DNA of 64,000 bases from Paenibacillus sp. FJAT-29882 (GCF_001510645.1 NZ_LMVB01000003.1:1-64000); one strand, 5' to 3'; shown: positions 51,991 through 62,579, numbered from the stretch's first letter. Notes: generated from the sequence alone by a model not told the origin. Numbers and translations: made by a program.

Positions 51991-52431
51991 TTGGCACTTC
52001 ATGATCTGGAAAAGCAATCAGTGAAAGTGACACTTAAAATGAAAATTACTGTTGGTTCTGAAACCGAGGCGTATGAGTTGATAACCTTTGGGACAAAATT
52101 TCAAAAAAACTCCTCGTTCTATTTACAGTATGCTGAGGAAAATGAAGCGGGGAAAGTTCAGACAACCGTTAAAAATAAAGATAATGAAATACTGCTTCTA
52201 CGGAATGGAGCGATTAAGATGCGTCAGCTTTTCCGCGTGGGAGAAATGACAAAGGGCCATTACGAAAGCATGTATGGCATGCTGGCACTGGTTACAAAAA
52301 CAAAATACGCCCATCATCAATGGAATGACATGGCGAAGGAAGGTCGTTTTGATATTTCCTACCAAATGCAGATGCAAGGGGCAGAGCCAGGTCAATATGA
52401 AATGACATTAACATATAAGGAGGAAGCATAA
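51991..52431 (+). CDS. ywiB: DUF1934 calycin-like protein, YwiB
   Basis: 146 aa from TTG 51991 (AAGGATG ten bases upstream); ATG 51979 would overlap that site. Beta-barrel type: VKVTLKMKITVGSETEAYELITFG, VLLRNGAIKMRQLFRVG and GRFDISYQMQMQ. Function unknown. Ends three bases before argS, a conserved arrangement that suggests translational coupling. Confidence 0.88.
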   Translation: MALHDLEKQSVKVTLKMKITVGSETEAYELITFGTKFQKNSSFYLQYAEENEAGKVQTTVKNKDNEILLLRNGAIKMRQLFRVGEMTKGHYESMYGMLALVTKTKYAHHQWNDMAKEGRFDISYQMQMQGAEPGQYEMTLTYKEEA

Positions 52432-52434
52432 TCA

Positions 52435-54105
52435 ATGAATATCGTGCAGCAAGTTCAAGAAAAACTAAAGCAAGAAATAAAAGATGCAGTAATAAAAGCA
52501 GGGCTAGCTACAAAAGAGGAAATTCCCAATGTCGTATTAGAGCTTCCGAAAGATAAAACACATGGCGATTATTCAACAAATATGGCGATGCAACTTGCCC
52601 GTGTAGCAAAAAAGGCACCTCGTGCAATCGCGGAAAGTTTAATTGAAAACTTCGACCGTAATAAAGCTTCGATTGAAAAAATTGAAATTGCTGGACCTGG
52701 TTTTATCAATTTTTATATGGATAATCAATATTTGACCGAATTAATTCCGGTCATTTTAGAAGCCGGAGATTCATATGGTGAGAGTGACTTCGGAAAAAAA
52801 CAAAAGGTCCAGGTTGAGTTCGTTTCTGCTAATCCGACGGGGGACCTTCATTTGGGACATGCACGTGGAGCTGCAGTAGGGGATACCTTATGTAATGTCC
52901 TAGCAAAAGCAGGCTATGATGTTTCACGTGAATACTATATCAATGATGCCGGTAATCAAATTAATAACCTTGCATTATCTGTAGAGGCACGCTATTTCCA
53001 AGCTCTAGGTCTTGAAAAAGAAATGCCACAAGATGGCTATCATGGAGCAGATATTATTGGAATCGGCAAAAAACTTGCTGAGGAGTTCGGTGATCAGTAC
53101 GTAACAGTGGATGAAAGCGTACGTTTTGACTTTTTCCGTGACTACGGCTTGAAATATGAAATGGAAAAATTAAAAACGGACTTAGAAAATTTCCGTGTGC
53201 GCTTTGATGTATGGTATTCCGAAACGTCATTGTATAAGAATGGGAAAATTGATGAAGGTCTTGCTGCGTTGAAAGAAAGAGGCCATATCTACGAAGAAGA
53301 TGGAGCTACATGGTTCCGTTCAACAGAATTAGGTGACGATAAAGATCGTGTTCTTATTAAACAGGGTGGTTCTTACACATACTTAACACCAGATATTGCG
53401 TATCACCGCGATAAGTTAGAACGTGGCTTTGAGCAACTGATTAATATTTGGGGAGCTGATCATCACGGATATATTCCGCGTATGAAAGCAGCGATTGAAG
53501 CTTTAGGCTACCGTCGTGACCAATTAGAAGTAGAAATTATTCAGCTTGTCCATTTATATAAAGATGGCGAGAAAATGAAAATGAGTAAGCGGACTGGAAA
53601 AGCGGTAACAATGCGCGACCTGATTGATGAAGTAGGTCTTGATGCAACACGTTATTTCTTTGCGATGAGAAGTGCAGATACACATATGGACTTTGACTTG
53701 GATTTAGCCGTTTCACAATCCAATGACAATCCTGTTTATTATGCACAATACGCGCATGCACGTATTTCTAGCATTTTGCGTCAAGGAGAGGAGCAAGGAA
53801 TCAGCTTAGACCAATCAGCAGATTTCTCGCTACTTTCTACAGAAAAAGAGATTGAACTTTTGAAAAAGCTTGGTGAATTCCCTCAAGCTATTGCTGAAGC
53901 AGCTGAAAAACGGATGCCGCATCGAATGACGAATTACATCTTTGATCTAGCTTCTGTATTTCACAGCTTCTACAATGCCGACAAAGTTTTGGATGTGGAG
54001 CATACTGATCGTAGTAAAGCACGTTTAGCACTCGCTAAATCTGTGCAAATTACACTGAAAAACGCACTTGCTTTGATTGGCGTATCTGCACCAGAGAAAA
54101 TGTAA
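52435..54105 (+). CDS. argS: Arginyl-tRNA synthetase
   Basis: 556 aa class I synthetase. HIGH box as HLGHARGAA in [14 protein letters not shown] (near 133), KMSKRTG (near 383, KMSKS-type), N-terminal Arg-specific domain and C-terminal DALR anticodon-binding domain ([16 protein letters not shown]...). AAGGAGGAAGC upstream. No T-box leader was seen in front of it or ywiB. Confidence 0.97.
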   Translation: MNIVQQVQEKLKQEIKDAVIKAGLATKEEIPNVVLELPKDKTHGDYSTNMAMQLARVAKKAPRAIAESLIENFDRNKASIEKIEIAGPGFINFYMDNQYLTELIPVILEAGDSYGESDFGKKQKVQVEFVSANPTGDLHLGHARGAAVGDTLCNVLAKAGYDVSREYYINDAGNQINNLALSVEARYFQALGLEKEMPQDGYHGADIIGIGKKLAEEFGDQYVTVDESVRFDFFRDYGLKYEMEKLKTDLENFRVRFDVWYSETSLYKNGKIDEGLAALKERGHIYEEDGATWFRSTELGDDKDRVLIKQGGSYTYLTPDIAYHRDKLERGFEQLINIWGADHHGYIPRMKAAIEALGYRRDQLEVEIIQLVHLYKDGEKMKMSKRTGKAVTMRDLIDEVGLDATRYFFAMRSADTHMDFDLDLAVSQSNDNPVYYAQYAHARISSILRQGEEQGISLDQSADFSLLSTEKEIELLKKLGEFPQAIAEAAEKRMPHRMTNYIFDLASVFHSFYNADKVLDVEHTDRSKARLALAKSVQITLKNALALIGVSAPEKM

Positions 54106-54114
54106 AGAAAAAAT

Positions 54115-54146
54115 GAAAGAGGATGGCCCCGAGCCATCCTCTTTTC
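54115..54146 (+). terminator. Terminator after argS
   Basis: AGAGGATGGC, loop CCCGA, GCCATCCTCTTTTC. Also faces the convergent cardiolipin synthase gene. Confidence 0.88.
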
Positions 54147-54174
54147 ATGAGAAATCCTTTCTTCCTTCAAAAAC

Positions 54175-55437
54175 TTATAGAAAGGGTGAAATCGTATAGG
54201 CAATCCGTTCTTTGATTAATTGCACCAAAGTCGGACGGGTTAGCGTACGTTCTGCTAGCGTTGTTGAATTCGATATGTCATCCTGTATTTTCTTTGCCAC
54301 TTCAGCTAAAAATGACGGATCATAGATCAGACAATTGACTTCATGGTTTAAAAACAAACTGCGTTTATCGAAATTTGCCGTGCCAATATCACAAAGATGA
54401 TCATCAATAAATAAGACTTTTGAATGGTAAAACCCATTTTGGAACTGTAAGACGTGAGCCCCTTCTTTTATCAGAATTCGAAAATAACGATAGGCGGCTT
54501 CTTTCACGAATAGATGGTCGGAAACAAAGGGAACAATGATGGTTAGTCTGATGCCTTTTCGTAGCACTTTCCTCAGTTCTTCAAGCAATGTAATGCTCGG
54601 GATGAAATAAGGCGTACCAATAATAATTTCATGTTTCGCTTTGTGAATAAAGCGTGTAAATGTTTCTTCCAATCCAAACCCTTCAGTTGGAACGATCATA
54701 TGTTGCATGGTGCCAGGTTGCTGCTGTGGGAAATAATGATCACTTTTCCGGTAATCTTCCTTTGTAGCTGTGTACCAGTCTGTTAGAAACTCATATTGTA
54801 AATCTTGAATGGATTCACCAGTCATTTTAAGATGATAGTCTCTCCAAGGACACAACTTAGGGTCTTGATTGATATATTCTTTCCCAATATTTAAACCACC
54901 TAAATAACCAATCTCACCATCAATGACAGTGATCTTCCGATGATTTCGTTTTTGAGAGGTATAGAAAAGGTGTGGCAACTTTGGTGTAAAACTAAAAGAA
55001 AAGCGGACGCCGTTCTTTTTTAGTTCTTTTACCATTCGCTTTGAAATAGTTCTACTTCCCATCCAGTCTATTAAAAGCCTTACCTCAACTCCGCTTTTTG
55101 CCTTATGCATCAATACGTCCAAGAAATGTTGGCTAAACTGATCATTTTTTATAATGTAAAAAAGCACATGAACATGTTTGGTGGCTTGATGAATATCTCT
55201 GAATAATTCTGCAAATAAATCAGTTCCATCTGTATAAAGCCTTAAGTCTCCTCGGCGTTTTGGATATACTCGATTGTGGTTGTTTTGCATATGATGCTTT
55301 TGTCCTCGTCTAAAATCAATTCTTAGCCAACAGAGGACAAATAACAGTAACAGTAAAAGAACGATAACAATTTTCAAAGCATATTCTCTCCTCAAATGTG
55401 GCAAGTCTCGTCTCATTAGTTTACGCATAATTTCCAT
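54175..55437 (-). CDS. Cardiolipin synthase-like PLD protein
   Basis: 420 aa. Single N-terminal helix (ALKIVIVLLLLLLFVLCWL), then two PLD sites: RNHRKITVIDGEIGYLGGLNIG (near 165) and YHSKVLFIDDHLCDIGTANFDKRS (near 345). It corresponds in type and place to the minor cardiolipin synthase genes of the B. subtilis ywiE/ywjE region. It joins two phosphatidylglycerols to cardiolipin and glycerol. Start could also be the ATG at residue 4 or 8. Confidence 0.88.
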   Translation of the reverse strand: MEIMRKLMRRDLPHLRREYALKIVIVLLLLLLFVLCWLRIDFRRGQKHHMQNNHNRVYPKRRGDLRLYTDGTDLFAELFRDIHQATKHVHVLFYIIKNDQFSQHFLDVLMHKAKSGVEVRLLIDWMGSRTISKRMVKELKKNGVRFSFSFTPKLPHLFYTSQKRNHRKITVIDGEIGYLGGLNIGKEYINQDPKLCPWRDYHLKMTGESIQDLQYEFLTDWYTATKEDYRKSDHYFPQQQPGTMQHMIVPTEGFGLEETFTRFIHKAKHEIIIGTPYFIPSITLLEELRKVLRKGIRLTIIVPFVSDHLFVKEAAYRYFRILIKEGAHVLQFQNGFYHSKVLFIDDHLCDIGTANFDKRSLFLNHEVNCLIYDPSFLAEVAKKIQDDISNSTTLAERTLTRPTLVQLIKERIAYTISPFL

Positions 55438-55538
55438 TTATACTCATTGAATAAGCCTAATGAAATGAATAGAATTTTTCATAAATAGGGAAGGTGATTA
55501 TAATAATCGGAAAATTCATAATTTATAAATTAAAATCA

Positions 55539-55566
55539 TTGACTGAATGGTCATTCATTATATAAT
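55539..55566 (+). promoter_or_regulatory. Promoter of fadF
   Basis: -35 TTGACT (55539-55544), 16-base spacer, -10 TATAAT (55561-55566). The FadR-type operator occupies the -35 and the spacer. Confidence 0.75.
55540..55557. promoter_or_regulatory. FadR-type operator
   Basis: TGACTGAATGGTCATTCA matches the Bacillus FadR consensus TGAATGAMTANTCATTCA at 16 of 18 positions and overlaps the fadF core promoter. It predicts repression relieved by long-chain acyl-CoA. Confidence 0.8.
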
Positions 55567-55645
55567 GGAGGTAATCTATTACAAAATATGGGCAGATGTA
55601 TTCTACATATTAAAATCGGCAATTCACCAGAAGGGGGTTATATCT

Positions 55646-57781
55646 GTGGAAATGAATGGTTTACTCTGGTTAAACTTAGTCGCGACAGTAATTGTAATCA
55701 TTTACTCGGTGAGCCTTTTTGCTTATTTACTTAGAACGAGAACAGCTTATGTGAAGCTTGGGGGAAAAGTAGAATTCGATAACCGTGTTAAAGAGCGGCT
55801 ATTGAATATTTGGGTATATGTATTTAAACAGAAGAAATTATTGAAGGATAAAAAAAGCGGTACGATTCATGTCATGCTTTTTTATGGGTTTATTTTAGTG
55901 CAATTTGGCGCAATCGACTTTATTATCAAAGGTTTGAAACCGGGTTGGCATTTACCTTTTGGCCCAGTCTATCCTGCCTTTACATTCTTTCAGGAAATGG
56001 TCACATTAACCGTACTTGTCGCGATCATTTGGGCATTTTACCGCCGTTATATCGAGAAACTTGTACGCCTAAAACGTGACTTCAAGGCAATGCTCGTCAT
56101 CCTTTTTATTGGCGGCATTATGGCTACTGTGTTAATAGGTAATGGAATGGCGATGGTCTGGAACGAGCATGAAGCTACTTGGTCAGAGCCAGTCGCTTCA
56201 GCAGTTGCATTCCTATTCAGTTGGATAGGACCACAAGCCGCAACGGTAGGCTTTTACATGGCATGGTGGCTACATTTGCTAATTATATTGACCTTCCTTG
56301 TTTATATCCCACAATCTAAACATGCACATTTAATTGCAGGACCTGTGAATGTTTTCTTTATGCGCTTAACGAACCCTGGGAAGCTTGCATCCATTAATTT
56401 TGAAGAAGAATCAGAGGAAGGTGAAGCGGAGGTCTATTACGGAGCTCAGAAGATTGAAGATTTTACGCAGTACCAACTTACTGATTTATATGCTTGTGTG
56501 GAATGTGGCCGTTGTACGAATATGTGCCCAGCATCTGGAACAGGAAAAATGCTTTCGCCAATGGATCTTATCGTGAAAATGCGTGATCACTTAACCAATA
56601 CTGGAGCTGCGATTACAGGCAAGCAGCCATGGGTGCCGACATTTGTTTTTGGGCAAACAGAAGGAAATCAGATTGCGATTGCATCAAGAACAGCGGGAGC
56701 ACAAGAAACAGCAGCAACTGCTGAAACATACAGTAAGAGCTTGATTGGCGAAGTAATTACGGAAGAAGAGCTTTGGGCTTGTACAACTTGTCGGAACTGT
56801 GAAGACCAATGTCCAGTATTAAACGAGCATGTCGATAAAATTATTGATATGAGGCGTTATCTTGTCTTAACAGAAGGAAAAGTGGATCCAGACGCGAAAC
56901 GTGCTATGACAAACATTGAACGCCAAGGAAATCCTTGGGGCTTAAACAGGAAAGAAAGAGAAGACTGGAGAGAGCAACGCGCTGATGTCCACATTCCAAC
57001 TGTAAAGGAATTGAAGAAAGCAGACGAAGAATTCGAATACTTATTCTGGGTCGGTTCCATGGGGTCTTATGATAACCGCAGCCAAAAAATCGCCTTATCC
57101 TTTGCCAAGTTACTGAATGAAGCTGGTGTGAAATTTGCGATTCTTGGCAACAAAGAGAAGAATTCAGGGGATACGCCACGCCGTTTAGGAAATGAATTTG
57201 TTTTTCAAGAGCTTGCAACGAAAAACATTGAAGAGTTTGAGAAACATAATGTGAGGAAAATCATCACAATTGACCCACACGCCTATAATATTTTCAAGAA
57301 TGAATATCCTGATTTCGGATTGGACGCAGAAGTGTATCATCATACAGAACTGCTTGCCAAGCTTGTAAAAGAAGGGAAACTTGTGCCGAAGCACCCGGTT
57401 CATGAGAAGGTAACTTTCCACGATTCTTGTTATTTAGGCCGCTACAATGCAGTGTATGACCCACCGCGGGAGATTTTAAAATCAATCCCTGGCGTTACCC
57501 TTGTTGAAATTGAAAGGAGTCGAGAAAACGGGATGTGTTGTGGAGCAGGCGGCGGCTTGATGTGGATGGAAGAAGAAACCGGACACCGGATCAATATCGC
57601 CCGAACAGAGCAAGCGCTCGCTGTAAAACCATCCGTGATCAGCTCAGGCTGTCCATACTGCTTAACGATGCTTTCAGATGGAACGAAGGCGAAAGAAGTA
57701 GAAGAGGATGTAAAAACTTATGATGTAGCGGAATTACTGGAACGATCAGTCATAGGGAATCAGCAAATAGTAGTTTCATAA
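55646..57781 (+). CDS. fadF: Membrane iron-sulfur oxidoreductase, FadF-like
   Basis: 711 aa from GTG 55646 (AGAAGGGGG seven bases upstream; ATG 55652 is the alternative). About five or six N-terminal membrane helices resembling a cytochrome-b-type subunit, then two 4Fe-4S clusters (CVECGRCTNMCP, CTTCRNCEDQCP) and two CCG modules (HDSCYLGRYN, GMCCGAGGG, SGCPYCLTM). Heterodisulfide-reductase-like; proposed to pass electrons from acyl-CoA dehydrogenase/ETF to quinone. B. subtilis fadF (ywjF) is also in the FadR regulon. Confidence 0.9.
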   Translation: MEMNGLLWLNLVATVIVIIYSVSLFAYLLRTRTAYVKLGGKVEFDNRVKERLLNIWVYVFKQKKLLKDKKSGTIHVMLFYGFILVQFGAIDFIIKGLKPGWHLPFGPVYPAFTFFQEMVTLTVLVAIIWAFYRRYIEKLVRLKRDFKAMLVILFIGGIMATVLIGNGMAMVWNEHEATWSEPVASAVAFLFSWIGPQAATVGFYMAWWLHLLIILTFLVYIPQSKHAHLIAGPVNVFFMRLTNPGKLASINFEEESEEGEAEVYYGAQKIEDFTQYQLTDLYACVECGRCTNMCPASGTGKMLSPMDLIVKMRDHLTNTGAAITGKQPWVPTFVFGQTEGNQIAIASRTAGAQETAATAETYSKSLIGEVITEEELWACTTCRNCEDQCPVLNEHVDKIIDMRRYLVLTEGKVDPDAKRAMTNIERQGNPWGLNRKEREDWREQRADVHIPTVKELKKADEEFEYLFWVGSMGSYDNRSQKIALSFAKLLNEAGVKFAILGNKEKNSGDTPRRLGNEFVFQELATKNIEEFEKHNVRKIITIDPHAYNIFKNEYPDFGLDAEVYHHTELLAKLVKEGKLVPKHPVHEKVTFHDSCYLGRYNAVYDPPREILKSIPGVTLVEIERSRENGMCCGAGGGLMWMEEETGHRINIARTEQALAVKPSVISSGCPYCLTMLSDGTKAKEVEEDVKTYDVAELLERSVIGNQQIVVS

Positions 57782-57859
57782 TATAGACCTTTATAAAGCA
57801 GTGTTATCTACTGCTTAGAGCTTCAAACTTATTGAGCGCGCGTAATCTTTTATCCTAGT

Positions 57860-57953
57860 TTAAGGTAACCACCTACATCAATTTTGGTTTAGATAATCAA
57901 GAAATAAAAGGGTGGGGGGGAAAGTACCCCCAATTGAAGTCTCACTTTATCGA
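57860..57953 (+). mobile_element. Palindrome-ended element, minimal copy d
   Basis: AACCACCTACATCAATTTTG ... AAGAAATAAAAGGGTGGGGG resembles the left end of the element at 45430, and ACCCCCAATTGAAGTCTCAC then TTTAT its right end, here directly joined. A reduced non-autonomous copy of about 95 bases. Confidence 0.6.
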
Positions 57954-58013
57954 AACTGATATATGTAAAGAAGTTTTATTCAATATTTTTATCGAGTTTA
58001 AATAAACCAGATA

Positions 58014-58027
58014 ATAAAGCGCTTACA
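58014..58027. promoter_or_regulatory. Possible cre box before thiolase operon
   Basis: ATAAAGCGCTTACA matches TGWAANCGNTNWCA at 12 of 14 positions with a palindromic AAGCGCTT core, about 100 bases before the thiolase gene. The related mmg operon of B. subtilis is CcpA-repressed. Confidence 0.5.
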
Positions 58028-58122
58028 CACGAGAAACGAACAAGGTGCTTGCACTTTTCTTATGAGCGAGCATTCAATTAGTTATGAAAAAATCTAATTA
58101 AAGGGATTGGGAGGAATTTAAA

Positions 58123-59313
58123 ATGGCAAAAACAGTGATTGTGAGTGGTGCTCGTACACCTTTTGGTAAATTTGGCGGAGGTCTTAGTAGTTTAACAGCT
58201 TCAGAGCTTGGTGGAGTCGCGATTAAAGAGGCGCTTAACCGAGCTGGGATTAATGGTAGCCAAGTTGATGAAGTGATTATGGGAAATGTACTTCAAGCAG
58301 GGCAAGGACAAATTCCTTCTCGGCAGGCAGCACGTCATGCAGGATTACCTTGGGAAGTGAAAACAGAAACGATTAATAAAGTTTGTGCGTCTGGACTACG
58401 CAGTGTGACACTTGCTGATCAAATTATAAGGCTTGGAGATGAAGAAGTCATTGTAGCGGGTGGGATGGAGTCTATGAGTAAAGCGCCATACATTTTGCCA
58501 AATGCAAGATGGGGATTGCGAATGGGTGATTCAGAATTGGAAGATGTACTGATTCATGATGGTTTAAGCTGCAGCTTTACAGGTGTACATATGGGTACAT
58601 ACGGAAACAGCACAGCCAAAGAGCTGGGATTATCACGGGAAGATCAGGATCATTGGGCATTTCAAAGTCACCAAAAAGCAATAGCGGCGATTGCCAATGG
58701 AACACTTGCAAAAGAAATTATACCGGTTCAAGTACTTAACAGAAAAGGTGAGCCGTTAACGGTTGCGAACGATGAGGCGCCAAGAAAAGATACAACCATG
58801 GAGAAACTAGCAACGCTCAGACCTGCTTTTAACAATGAAGGAACGATTACAGCAGGAAACGCTCCCAGAGTAAATGATGGAGCAGGAGCACTTGTATTAA
58901 TGAGTGAAGAGCGGGCAGAGAAAGAAGGCATTGCTCCATTTGCTTATATTCTTGGTCATGCAGAAGTAGCAGTAGAAGCGAAGGATTTTCCAAAAACCCC
59001 AGGTTTCGTAATTAATGAATTATTGAAAAAGACCGGGAAATCACTTGATGAAATTGCTTTATTTGAAATTAACGAAGCATTTGCAGCCGTGGCGCTTGCT
59101 AGTAAGGAAATTGCCAATGTTGATCAAGAAAAAGTGAATGTGAATGGTGGAGCGGTAGCGCTTGGTCATCCTATAGGGGCAAGCGGTGCACGCATCATCA
59201 TTACACTTATGCATGAACTGAAACGACGCGGCGGAGGTCTAGGAATTGCCGCAATCTGCAGCGGTGGCGGTCAAGGAGATGCCATTTTAATAGAAGTGCC
59301 AAGTCAAGCGTAA
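58123..59313 (+). CDS. Acetyl-CoA acetyltransferase (thiolase)
   Basis: 396 aa type II thiolase. Nucleophile Cys in NKVCASGLRS (near 89), His in GGAVALGHPIGASGAR (near 352) and second Cys in AAICSGGGQGDA (near 382). Works in beta-oxidation or acetoacetyl-CoA formation. GGGAGGAA before the ATG. First gene of a five-gene run ending in icmF; similar to mmgA. Confidence 0.93.
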   Translation: MAKTVIVSGARTPFGKFGGGLSSLTASELGGVAIKEALNRAGINGSQVDEVIMGNVLQAGQGQIPSRQAARHAGLPWEVKTETINKVCASGLRSVTLADQIIRLGDEEVIVAGGMESMSKAPYILPNARWGLRMGDSELEDVLIHDGLSCSFTGVHMGTYGNSTAKELGLSREDQDHWAFQSHQKAIAAIANGTLAKEIIPVQVLNRKGEPLTVANDEAPRKDTTMEKLATLRPAFNNEGTITAGNAPRVNDGAGALVLMSEERAEKEGIAPFAYILGHAEVAVEAKDFPKTPGFVINELLKKTGKSLDEIALFEINEAFAAVALASKEIANVDQEKVNVNGGAVALGHPIGASGARIIITLMHELKRRGGGLGIAAICSGGGQGDAILIEVPSQA

Positions 59314-59346
59314 TAGAGTCTTCAATCGAGATGAGGAGGAGTAGCT

Positions 59347-60198
59347 GTGGATATTAACAAGGTAATGGTCATTGGAGCCGGACAAATGGGTTCAGGAATT
59401 GCTCAAGTATGTGCGATGAGTGGGTATGAAGTGATCCTACATGATCTAAACCAGGATTTCGTGGATCGTGGACTTACGACTATTACGAAGAATTTGACTA
59501 AACAAGTGAATAAAGAAAAGCTTACCGAGCAGGAAAAAACAGATACGCTTAAAAGGCTAACCTCCTCTATTGATATACAAAACGCGGCTTCAGTTGATTT
59601 AGTCATTGAAGCGGCAGTAGAGAATATGGCAATTAAAGCATCATTATTTACTGAGCTTGATCAGATTACACCTCTTCATGTGATTCTCGCTAGCAACACG
59701 TCCTCACTCCCCATTACTGAACTTGCAGCTGCGACTAAACGTCCTGAAAAGGTAATTGGCATGCATTTTATGAACCCAGTTCCCGTCATGAAACTTGTTG
59801 AAATCATCCGCGGTCTGGCGACAGATGATGAAGTATATAGAACGATTGAAGAAATGGCTCTATCGCTAAAAAAGGTGCCGGTTGAGGTGAATGATTTTCC
59901 TGGATTCGTATCCAATCGAATTTTGATGCCAATGATCAATGAAGCTATTTATACATTATATGAAGGTGTGGCCTCGAAGGAAGCGATTGATGATGTTATG
60001 AAGTTAGGCATGAACCATCCAATGGGGCCATTGACGCTCGCTGACTTTATCGGTTTAGATACATGTTTATATATCATGGAAACGCTCCACGATGGCTTTG
60101 GTGACGACAAATACCGCCCATGCCCGCTACTTCGTAAGTATGTAAAAGCAGGATGGCTTGGTAAAAAGTCAGGACGTGGCTTTTATGAATATAGCTAA
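59347..60198 (+). CDS. 3-hydroxyacyl-CoA (3-hydroxybutyryl-CoA) dehydrogenase
   Basis: 283 aa, GTG start with GAGGAGGAG. Rossmann [14 protein letters not shown] at the N-terminus; catalytic His in [15 protein letters not shown], Ser/Asn in SNTSSLPI and [13 protein letters not shown]-terminal dimer domain [16 protein letters not shown]-dependent oxidation of 3-hydroxyacyl-CoA. Resembles MmgB/Hbd. Confidence 0.93.
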   Translation: MDINKVMVIGAGQMGSGIAQVCAMSGYEVILHDLNQDFVDRGLTTITKNLTKQVNKEKLTEQEKTDTLKRLTSSIDIQNAASVDLVIEAAVENMAIKASLFTELDQITPLHVILASNTSSLPITELAAATKRPEKVIGMHFMNPVPVMKLVEIIRGLATDDEVYRTIEEMALSLKKVPVEVNDFPGFVSNRILMPMINEAIYTLYEGVASKEAIDDVMKLGMNHPMGPLTLADFIGLDTCLYIMETLHDGFGDDKYRPCPLLRKYVKAGWLGKKSGRGFYEYS

Positions 60199-60230
60199 CA
60201 AGTATTTAGTGACAGCTAGGGGGAGTACAG

Positions 60231-61361
60231 ATGATTTTCCAATTTAATGAAGAGCAAGAAATGATGCGGAAAATGGTTCGAGATTTTACGGCGGCAGAGG
60301 TTGCTCCCTTTGTAGAGCGGATGGAGAACGGTGAATTTCCCAGACAAGTGCTTCAAAAAATGGGGGAGCTTGGATTAATGGGGATTCCGATACCTGAACA
60401 ATATGGTGGAGCTGAAATGGATTTTATTTCTTATATTATTGCCATTCATGAAATTTCCAAAGTAAGCCCAGCCTTGGGCGTCATTTTATCTGTTCATACA
60501 TCAGTCGGAACAAATCCAATCGTCTATTTCGGGAACGAGGAGCAAAAGCAAAAATATGTTCCGAAGCTTGCAACTGGAAAATATTTAGGCGCATTTTGTT
60601 TGTCAGAACCTAGTGCTGGCTCCGATGCTGCTAACTTGAAATCAAGGGCAATAAGAGATGGAGATTTTTATAGATTGAACGGTTCAAAAGCATTTATCAC
60701 AAATGGCGGAGAAGCGGATGTGTATATTGTGTTTGCTTCCACTAACCCTCAAGAGAGAAGCAAAGGAATATCTGCTTTCATTGTCGATAAAGACACACCG
60801 GGTCTAATCATTGGCAAAGATGAACATAAAATGGGTCTGATGGGTTCACGAACCGTACAGCTTACATTTGAGGATATGAAGGTACCGGCAAAAAACCTAT
60901 TAGGCAAAGAAGGAGACGGATTCAAAATTGCCTTGGCCAATTTAGAGGTAGGGCGAATTGGTATTGCCGCACAAGCACTAGGCATTGCAGAAGGTGCTTT
61001 TGGTCATGCTGTAGCGTACGCGAAGGAACGTGTTCAATTTGGAAAATCAATTGCAGCACAACAAGGAGTTGGTTTCAAGCTTGCCGAAATGGGGACAGCA
61101 ATTGAAGCAGCCAAACTATTAGTCTACCAAGCAGCTTATCTTCGTTCGCATCGTTTATCTTGTGGCAAAGAAGCATCGATGGCTAAGCTATTTGCTTCAA
61201 AAACAGCAGTGGATGTGACGACAGAAGCCATTCAAGTGTTTGGTGGATACGGCTATACGAAGGAATACCCCGTTGAGCGCTATTTTCGCGATGCAAAAGT
61301 GACAGAAATTTACGAAGGTACGAGTGAAATTCAAAAAATCGTGATTCACAAACATTTGTAG
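60231..61361 (+). CDS. Acyl-CoA dehydrogenase 1
   Basis: 376 aa FAD enzyme. LSEPSAGSDAANLKSRA and KAFITNGGEAD bind flavin; the catalytic Glu is in TEIYEGTSEIQKI near 363. GYGYTKEYPVERYFRDAK is typical of short/branched-chain members. About 50% of positions look shared with the next gene, so the two are paralogues. AGGGGGAG before the ATG. Confidence 0.92.
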   Translation: MIFQFNEEQEMMRKMVRDFTAAEVAPFVERMENGEFPRQVLQKMGELGLMGIPIPEQYGGAEMDFISYIIAIHEISKVSPALGVILSVHTSVGTNPIVYFGNEEQKQKYVPKLATGKYLGAFCLSEPSAGSDAANLKSRAIRDGDFYRLNGSKAFITNGGEADVYIVFASTNPQERSKGISAFIVDKDTPGLIIGKDEHKMGLMGSRTVQLTFEDMKVPAKNLLGKEGDGFKIALANLEVGRIGIAAQALGIAEGAFGHAVAYAKERVQFGKSIAAQQGVGFKLAEMGTAIEAAKLLVYQAAYLRSHRLSCGKEASMAKLFASKTAVDVTTEAIQVFGGYGYTKEYPVERYFRDAKVTEIYEGTSEIQKIVIHKHL

Positions 61362-61373
61362 GGGGATAAAGGC

Positions 61374-62513
61374 ATGCAGTTTAAATTAACGGATGAACAC
61401 GACATGATCAGAAAAATGGTTCGTGATTTTGCAAAAAAAGAAGTAGAACCAACTGCTGCAGAACGTGATGAAGAAGAAAGATTTGATCGGACGCTGTTTG
61501 ATAAAATGGCTGAATTGGGTTTAACTGGAATTCCGTGGCCCGAAGAATACGGTGGAATCGGTAGCGACTATTTGGCCTATTGTATCGCGGTTGAAGAACT
61601 TTCAAGAGTATGTGCTTCAACAGGTGTTACACTATCCGCCCATACATCTCTTGCAGGATGGCCGATCTATTCGTTTGGTACTGAAGAACAGAAACAGAAA
61701 TATCTTCGTCCGATGGCAGAAGGACAGAAAATTGGTGCATACGGTCTGACAGAACCTGGTGCTGGTTCAGATGCTGGAGGAATGAGCACACAGGCTCGAT
61801 TAGAAGATGATCATTATGTGTTAAATGGTTCCAAAATCTTTATCACAAATGGCGGGATTGCGGATACGTATATTGTCTTTGCTTTAACCGATCCTACGTC
61901 CAAACAAAAAGGTACGAGTGCATTCATTATAGAAAAGGATTTTCCTGGATTTAGCATAGGGAAAAAAGAGAGGAAATTAGGGATTCGTTCATCGCCAACT
62001 ACTGAAATTATTTTTGAAGATTGTCAGGTTCCAAAAGAAAACTTGCTAGGAAAAGAAGGGGAAGGGTTTAAAATTGCCATGATGACGCTAGATGGTGGTC
62101 GAAATGGCATAGCGGCCCAAGCTGTCGGTATTGCTCAAGGTGCGCTCGATGCAGCCGTTGAATATGCAAAAGGGCGCGTCCAGTTCGGAAAACCAATTGC
62201 AGCCCAACAAGGAGTTAGCTTTAAGCTTGCGGAAATGGCCACCAGTGTGGAGGCTGCCCGTCTCCTTACGTACCAAGCTGCTTGGCTTGAATCGGAAGGG
62301 TTTCCGTATGGAAAAGAATCAGCTATGTCAAAATTATTTGCGGGAGACACGGCAATGAAAGTGACAACGGAAGCAGTACAAGTATTTGGTGGTTATGGCT
62401 ACACGAAAGACTATCCAGTTGAACGCTATATGCGAGATGCGAAAATTACCCAGATTTATGAAGGCACTCAAGAAATTCAAAAACTCGTGATATCAAGAAT
62501 GTTAACCAAATAA
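61374..62513 (+). CDS. Acyl-CoA dehydrogenase 2
   Basis: 379 aa, paralogue of the preceding gene. [28 protein letters not shown] and catalytic Glu in [13 protein letters not shown]. Differences near the substrate pocket ([19 protein letters not shown]) suggest another chain length or branching. 12 bases after gene 1, AGGGGGATAAAGG upstream. With IcmF next, isobutyryl- or butyryl-type substrates are likely. Confidence 0.92.
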   Translation: MQFKLTDEHDMIRKMVRDFAKKEVEPTAAERDEEERFDRTLFDKMAELGLTGIPWPEEYGGIGSDYLAYCIAVEELSRVCASTGVTLSAHTSLAGWPIYSFGTEEQKQKYLRPMAEGQKIGAYGLTEPGAGSDAGGMSTQARLEDDHYVLNGSKIFITNGGIADTYIVFALTDPTSKQKGTSAFIIEKDFPGFSIGKKERKLGIRSSPTTEIIFEDCQVPKENLLGKEGEGFKIAMMTLDGGRNGIAAQAVGIAQGALDAAVEYAKGRVQFGKPIAAQQGVSFKLAEMATSVEAARLLTYQAAWLESEGFPYGKESAMSKLFAGDTAMKVTTEAVQVFGGYGYTKDYPVERYMRDAKITQIYEGTQEIQKLVISRMLTK

Positions 62514-62579
62514 ACTAGAAAGCTTCCATCGGTAGTGAATGTAAAAACATGATAACCTATTGCGGTGAGGGGGAGGCAA

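Larger units (their letters stand above)
57782..58122. other. Gap between fadF and the thiolase operon
   Basis: 341 bases: repeat copy d (57860-57953), then an AT-rich region with a cre-like box (58014-58027). No terminator with a clear T run was seen directly after fadF. Confidence 0.6.

Noticed and set aside
51640-52434. T-box riboswitch before argS
   Set aside because: No T-box motif, specifier-loop structure or terminator pair was found; the gap holds a MITE-like repeat and argS is coupled to ywiB.
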